DNA from: Piscinibacter sp.
Lineage (GTDB): Bacteria > Pseudomonadota > Gammaproteobacteria > Burkholderiales > Burkholderiaceae_C
Assembly: GCA_017983795.1 (NCBI GenBank)
Contig: JAGOAS010000006.1
Span: 103,960 to 167,959, forward strand
Length of the DNA: 64,000 bases
Reading direction: 5' to 3'
Below the pieces are notes generated by a model. The model was not told where the DNA came from. It saw only the letters and a list, made by a program, of their open reading frames with translations, and did no database searches. The position numbers and the translations under genes are program-made. This document shows positions 59,837 to 64,000 of the stretch, one piece after another (the stretch's first letter is position 1; each line of letters starts with the position of its first letter).

Positions 59837-60919
59837 ATGCGCCACACCTGCAAGATCTGTTCGCCCTTCGTGCCCGGCCTCAGCGGCGAGGCGGGCCACC
59901 TCTCCAGCGACGAGGCGGCCGCCAACGAGCGCGTCGGCAACACCCGCATCACGCCGCTGCGCAGCAGCCCGGGCCGCCCGCGTGCCGCAGTGGAGAAGCT
60001 CAAGCTGTGGGAGAACGGCCGCACGTTGAAGGTGAAGTTTCTCGACGGCAACGCCACCGTGCAGGCCAAGGTGCAGGCGGTCGCCAAGGAGTGGGAGCAG
60101 CTCGCCAACATCAAGCTCGAGTTCGTGGCCAGCGGCACGGCGCAGATCCGCATCAGCTTCGCCGAGAAGGGCTTCTCCTGGTCGACCGTGGGCACCGACG
60201 CGCTGACGGTGGGCACCGACAAGTCGACCATGAACTACGGCTGGCTCGAGCCCGACACCGAGCTGCGCGAGTACCAGCGCGTGGTGCGCCACGAGTTCGG
60301 CCACGCGCTGGGCATGATCCATGAGCACCAGAACCCGGCCGCGCAGGGCCAGATCCCGTGGGACAAGCCCAAGGTCTACGCCTACTACGCGCAGCAGGGC
60401 TGGAACAAGGACGACGTGGACTTCAACATCTTCCAGGTCTATTCGGAAGACAGCACCAACCACACGGCCTTCGACCCGACCTCGATCATGGAGTACGCGA
60501 TCCCCGACTCGCTGACGATCGGCTCCTACGCGATCGGCTGGAACACCGAGTTCTCGCCCATGGACGTGGAGTTCATGAAGCGCCAGTACCCCAAGGCCGC
60601 GGCGGCGATGACCGAGCTCGCCATCGGCAAGCGCGTCAGCGCCGATCTCGCCACGGCCGGCGAGGTCGACGAGTTCCACTTCAGCGTGGCCAGCGCGGCC
60701 ACCTACATCATGAGCACCGAGGGCCCGACCGACACCGTGCTGACGCTGCACGGCCCGGGCGACCGCGGCGCGGTGCTGACCTGGGACGACGACCGCGGCC
60801 AGGGCACGAACGCGCGCATCGTGCGCAAGCTGCAGCCGGGCGAATACTGGCTGACGGTGCGGCACAAGAAGGCCGCGGCCACCGGGAGCTACTCGGTGGG
60901 GGTGAAGAAGCGGGCTTGA
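59837..60919 (+). CDS. Astacin-like M12A metalloprotease, 360 aa
   Basis: AGGAG lies 7 nt before the ATG. The N-terminal 50 residues have a CKIC pair and no typical signal peptide. The zinc motif is HEFGHALGMIHEHQNP starting at His152, and the Met-turn is SIMEY at 216-220, with Glu in place of the usual His. The C-terminal 90 residues (FHFSVASAATYIMSTEGPTD, GEYWLTVRHKKA) resemble a bacterial pre-peptidase C-terminal (PPC) beta domain, often a secretion or substrate-binding module. It is the last gene of the giant operon and ends 1 bp before the convergent DAHP synthase stop. Confidence 0.85.
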   Translation: MRHTCKICSPFVPGLSGEAGHLSSDEAAANERVGNTRITPLRSSPGRPRAAVEKLKLWENGRTLKVKFLDGNATVQAKVQAVAKEWEQLANIKLEFVASGTAQIRISFAEKGFSWSTVGTDALTVGTDKSTMNYGWLEPDTELREYQRVVRHEFGHALGMIHEHQNPAAQGQIPWDKPKVYAYYAQQGWNKDDVDFNIFQVYSEDSTNHTAFDPTSIMEYAIPDSLTIGSYAIGWNTEFSPMDVEFMKRQYPKAAAAMTELAIGKRVSADLATAGEVDEFHFSVASAATYIMSTEGPTDTVLTLHGPGDRGAVLTWDDDRGQGTNARIVRKLQPGEYWLTVRHKKAAATGSYSVGVKKRA

Positions 60920-60920
60920 T

Positions 60921-61988
<1,068 letters not shown>

Positions 61989-62081
61989 GGGGCAGGATTG
62001 TGCGGCGTGTCGAAAGCCGCCTCTCCCGTTCGTCGTCGTGGTGGCACTTCCGCCGATCCGTTCTCAACCCGGAGACCCGCC

Positions 62082-62567
62082 ATGAGCACCCAGCCGCGCC
62101 CCATTCCCGAAGGCATGCATTCGCTGACGCCGCACCTCGTGTGCGACGGCGCCGCCGCCGCGATCGACTTCTACAAGGCCGCCTTCGGCGCCGTCGAGTG
62201 CGTGCGCCTGCCCACGCCCGACGGCAAGCTGATGCACGCGATGCTGCGCATCGGCGACTCGGCGCTGATGCTGGTCGACGCCTTCCCGCAGATGAGCGCA
62301 CTCGATCCGAAGGCGCTGAAGGGCTCGCCCGTCACCATCCACCTGTACGTGAACGACGTCGACGCGACCATGGCCCAGGCGCAGCGTGCCGGCGCCACGC
62401 TCACGATGCCGGCGCAGGACATGTTCTGGGGTGACCGCTACGGCCAGCTGCGTGATCCGTTCGGCCACCACTGGTCGGTGGCGACGCATGTGCAGGATCT
62501 GACGCCCGAGCAGATCCAGGCCAACCTGGCCAGGATGGCGCCCAACGCGGAGTGCGGCGGAGGCTGA
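62082..62567 (+). CDS. PhnB/glyoxalase-superfamily protein
   Basis: A 161-aa protein with GGAG before the ATG. It has the paired beta-alpha-beta modules of the vicinal oxygen chelate fold: LTPHLVCDGAAAAIDFYKAA, PVTIHLYVNDVDATMAQAQ and MFWGDRYGQLRDPFGHHWSV, matching the PhnB/YdeI-like group often labelled VOC family. Substrate and activity are unknown; some members bind metal, others only ligands. Confidence 0.85.
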   Translation: MSTQPRPIPEGMHSLTPHLVCDGAAAAIDFYKAAFGAVECVRLPTPDGKLMHAMLRIGDSALMLVDAFPQMSALDPKALKGSPVTIHLYVNDVDATMAQAQRAGATLTMPAQDMFWGDRYGQLRDPFGHHWSVATHVQDLTPEQIQANLARMAPNAECGGG

Positions 62568-62579
62568 AAGCCGACACAG

Positions 62580-62601
62580 CCGCGTGATCTGAACCACGCG
62601 G
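62580..62601. terminator. Hairpin after the glyoxalase-like gene
   Basis: CCGCGTG (62580-62586) and CACGCGG (62595-62601) form a 7-bp stem with an 8-nt loop, 13 bp after the stop. No T-run follows. The rest of the gap to 62695 holds an imperfect GTTAC...GTAAC inverted repeat (62613-62636) and no gene. Confidence 0.45.
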
Positions 62602-62695
62602 ATGAAGGGACTGTGTTACTGCACTGACCAAAGTGCTTGTAACTGCAGCATGCTGATCGCCATGCGTGAAGCGTCCATCGCCATCGCATGCTGAC

Positions 62696-63124
62696 ATGAA
62701 CCCCTTCACCGCGCTCGAACAACAACCGCCGGCCCTGCAGTCCCTCCAGCTGCTGCTGATGGGCGTATTCCTCACGTCCTACCTGGCCGCGGTGACCCGC
62801 CTGCTCGAAGCCAACGGCCGCCTGCGCGCGGCCTGGGTGGCGTTGGCCGCCGGCGTCGGCATGGGCTTCGTCTTCACGCCGTGGGCGCTCGGCGCGCTGA
62901 TCGCGGCCGGCAGCGTCGGCGCGGTCGGCCTGTTCATCGGCGCGAGCTGGCTGCTCAGCCGCGCGCTCGGCGTGCACGAGCACGCGACGACGCTGCTGCC
63001 CGAGCTGGAAGAAGACGAGTCGCCCGAGGCGCTGCCCGCGCTGATCAGCGTGCCGGCAGCGGCGAGCGGGCCGGCCGCACGCGGCCGCCTGAGCGCGCCG
63101 ACGGCGCCCGCGCCGCTCGCCTGA
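62696..63124 (+). CDS. Small inner-membrane protein, 142 aa
   Basis: Two to three hydrophobic segments (LQLLLMGVFLTSYLAAVTRL; AAWVALAAGVGMGFVFTP; AAGSVGAVGLFIGASWLL) are followed by an acidic and then Ala/Pro-rich tail of about 45 residues. No family is recognised. Its final 80 bp overlap the convergent Crp/Fnr gene, so the C-terminal tails of both are encoded by the same DNA. Confidence 0.6.
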   Translation: MNPFTALEQQPPALQSLQLLLMGVFLTSYLAAVTRLLEANGRLRAAWVALAAGVGMGFVFTPWALGALIAAGSVGAVGLFIGASWLLSRALGVHEHATTLLPELEEDESPEALPALISVPAAASGPAARGRLSAPTAPAPLA

Positions 63125-63794
63125 GCAAACCCGCGTCGCGGATGCGCACCTCGTTGCGGCCCACCTCGATCAGTTCGGCCGCTTGGAGTTCGTGCAGCAC
63201 GCGCGAGAAATACTCGGGCGTCAGGTTCAGGCGCGAGGCGATGGTCGCCTTGCTGACCGGCAGCGGCACGGTGATCGGATCGGGATGCACCGCGGCGTCG
63301 TGGTCGCGCAGCAGGTAGCCGATCACGCGCTGCGGCCCGCTGTGCAGCGCATAGGCGGTCACGTCCTGCAGCAGGCCTTGCAGCCGCGACGACAAGCCGG
63401 CCAGCATGCGCATCGCGAAGCGGCAGTCGCGCGAGATGCCCGCCAGCACGTTGGCCTTGGGCACCGTCAGCAGCAGCGTCGGCGCCAGCGCCTGCGCATT
63501 GAAGTAATAAGGGCGCTCGCTGAACATCATCGCCTCGGCGAAGCTGTGGCCGGGGCCGATCAGCTCGATCACCTTCTCCTGCCCGGACGACGAACCCGCG
63601 AAGAGCTTGATCTGCCCCTCCAGCGCCACGTGAAGCACGCGGCAGGGCTCGCCGACCCGGAACACCATCTCGTTGACGGCCAGCCGGCGCAGCTGGCAAC
63701 CCCGGGCCAGGCGATCCAGTTCGGCCTTCGTCATGCCGCCGAACAGCGGCAGGGTCGCCAGTCGGCCGCGCGCATCCACGCTCTCCTCGTCCAC
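63045..63794 (-). CDS. Crp/Fnr-family transcriptional regulator (Dnr-like)
   Basis: A 249-aa protein. The sensor domain (MTKAELDRLARGCQLRRLA, FRVGEPCRVLHVALEGQIKL, IELIGPGHSFAEAMMF) is of the cyclic-nucleotide-binding fold and lacks the four-Cys cluster of FNR. The HTH reads SKATIASRLNLTPEYFSRVL, with E-x-FSR as in Dnr/NnrR-type regulators that respond to nitric oxide through heme. The last 25 residues are Arg/Ala-rich and extend over the neighbouring gene. A TTGCG-N4-GTCAA site lies 60 bp upstream, consistent with autoregulation. Confidence 0.85.
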   Translation of the reverse strand: MDEESVDARGRLATLPLFGGMTKAELDRLARGCQLRRLAVNEMVFRVGEPCRVLHVALEGQIKLFAGSSSGQEKVIELIGPGHSFAEAMMFSERPYYFNAQALAPTLLLTVPKANVLAGISRDCRFAMRMLAGLSSRLQGLLQDVTAYALHSGPQRVIGYLLRDHDAAVHPDPITVPLPVSKATIASRLNLTPEYFSRVLHELQAAELIEVGRNEVRIRDAGLLRRAARAPSARSGGRVRPARSPLPAR

Positions 63795-63853
63795 GCCTGC
63801 CTCCTCCTGGTCGAGCGTGGCCGCGATTCTTCGGCGCCGGCCGATGCCAGCGC

Positions 63854-63867
63854 TTGCGAACCGTCAA
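63854..63867. promoter_or_regulatory. TTGCG-N4-GTCAA motif upstream of Crp/Fnr gene
   Basis: TTGCGAACCGTCAA lies 60-73 bp before the start of the right-edge regulator gene and resembles the sites at 33557 and 36482. Confidence 0.4.
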
Positions 63868-63918
63868 GCGGGCGACTCATACTAAGTCGCGTTCAATGAT
63901 ATAGAAGTTATCCACTTG

Positions 63919-63939
63919 AACCCGGTCATTGACTGGGTT
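63919..63939. promoter_or_regulatory. Imperfect palindrome near right edge
   Basis: AACCCGGTCATTGACTGGGTT is a 21-bp near-perfect palindrome (one mismatched pair). It overlaps TTGA half-sites and may be a regulator operator or the end of a mobile element outside the window. A 39-codon open frame on the minus strand (63882 to the window end) runs through it, too short to call a gene. Confidence 0.35.
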
Positions 63940-64000
63940 CGGGGTGGGTTGGCTTCGAGAGACGCGATGCCGGTGGTGAGCACGGCTTCGACGGCGTCGA

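Noticed and set aside
63882-64000. Possible 3' end of a minus-strand gene at the right edge
   Set aside because: Only 39 codons are visible and no family is recognisable; an imperfect palindrome lies inside it.

Overview
This is 64 kb of very GC-rich, densely packed bacterial chromosome. Four traits point to a betaproteobacterium of the order Burkholderiales (Comamonadaceae or Rubrivivax/Leptothrix-like): three tripartite-tricarboxylate (Bug/TctC) solute-binding proteins, a Gram-negative porin, a lysine/alanine-tailed H-NS protein, and palindromic repeats of the TTCGACAAGCTCAG type. I see no rRNA, tRNA or CRISPR array.

Left part (1-18.3 kb): a clostripain-like peptidase diverges from a TPR regulator. 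Then follow an RlmN/Cfr-type radical SAM protein, a 184-bp nested palindrome, a coiled-coil membrane protein and an IS630-family insertion sequence. Next come an M16 peptidase with gamma-glutamyltransferase, a three-gene MlaE/MlaD/lipoprotein operon without an adjacent ATPase (its lipoprotein carries an in-frame amber codon), a small cytochrome c, an eIF1/YciH-like factor, a UvrD-type helicase, H-NS, a HAD protein and a decayed prolyl oligopeptidase.

Middle part (18.4-36.5 kb): a Crp/Fnr regulator, then a seven-gene catabolic operon (three Bug proteins, RraA-like aldolase, 2-hydroxyacid dehydrogenase, SMP-30 lactonase, amidohydrolase) divergent from its LysR regulator and beside a porin. After that come a class A penicillin-binding protein, a Lon-like protease coupled to a UspA-like protein, a PAS histidine kinase with a NarL-type response regulator, and an alpha/beta-hydrolase that appears to lack its nucleophile.

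Right part (36.6-60.9 kb): the most unusual region. Seven codirectional genes fill 24.3 kb, mostly with ATGA overlaps. They encode a 208-aa protein, a 3275-aa DUF6603 giant, three uncharacterised proteins (668, 340 and 1336 aa), a 1755-aa protein combining a BNR-type propeller, an astacin protease and a beta-lactamase-like domain, and a second astacin-like protease. None has an obvious signal peptide. Two palindromic repeat clusters sit in the only long gaps. No function is known to me for this set; it is the best candidate for an undescribed system.

Right edge: a DAHP synthase, a PhnB/glyoxalase-like protein, a small membrane protein and a second Crp/Fnr regulator. A short motif, TTGCG-N4-(C/G)TCAA, occurs upstream of the kinase/regulator pair, between the hydrolase and the giant operon, and upstream of this second Crp/Fnr gene, suggesting a shared regulator.
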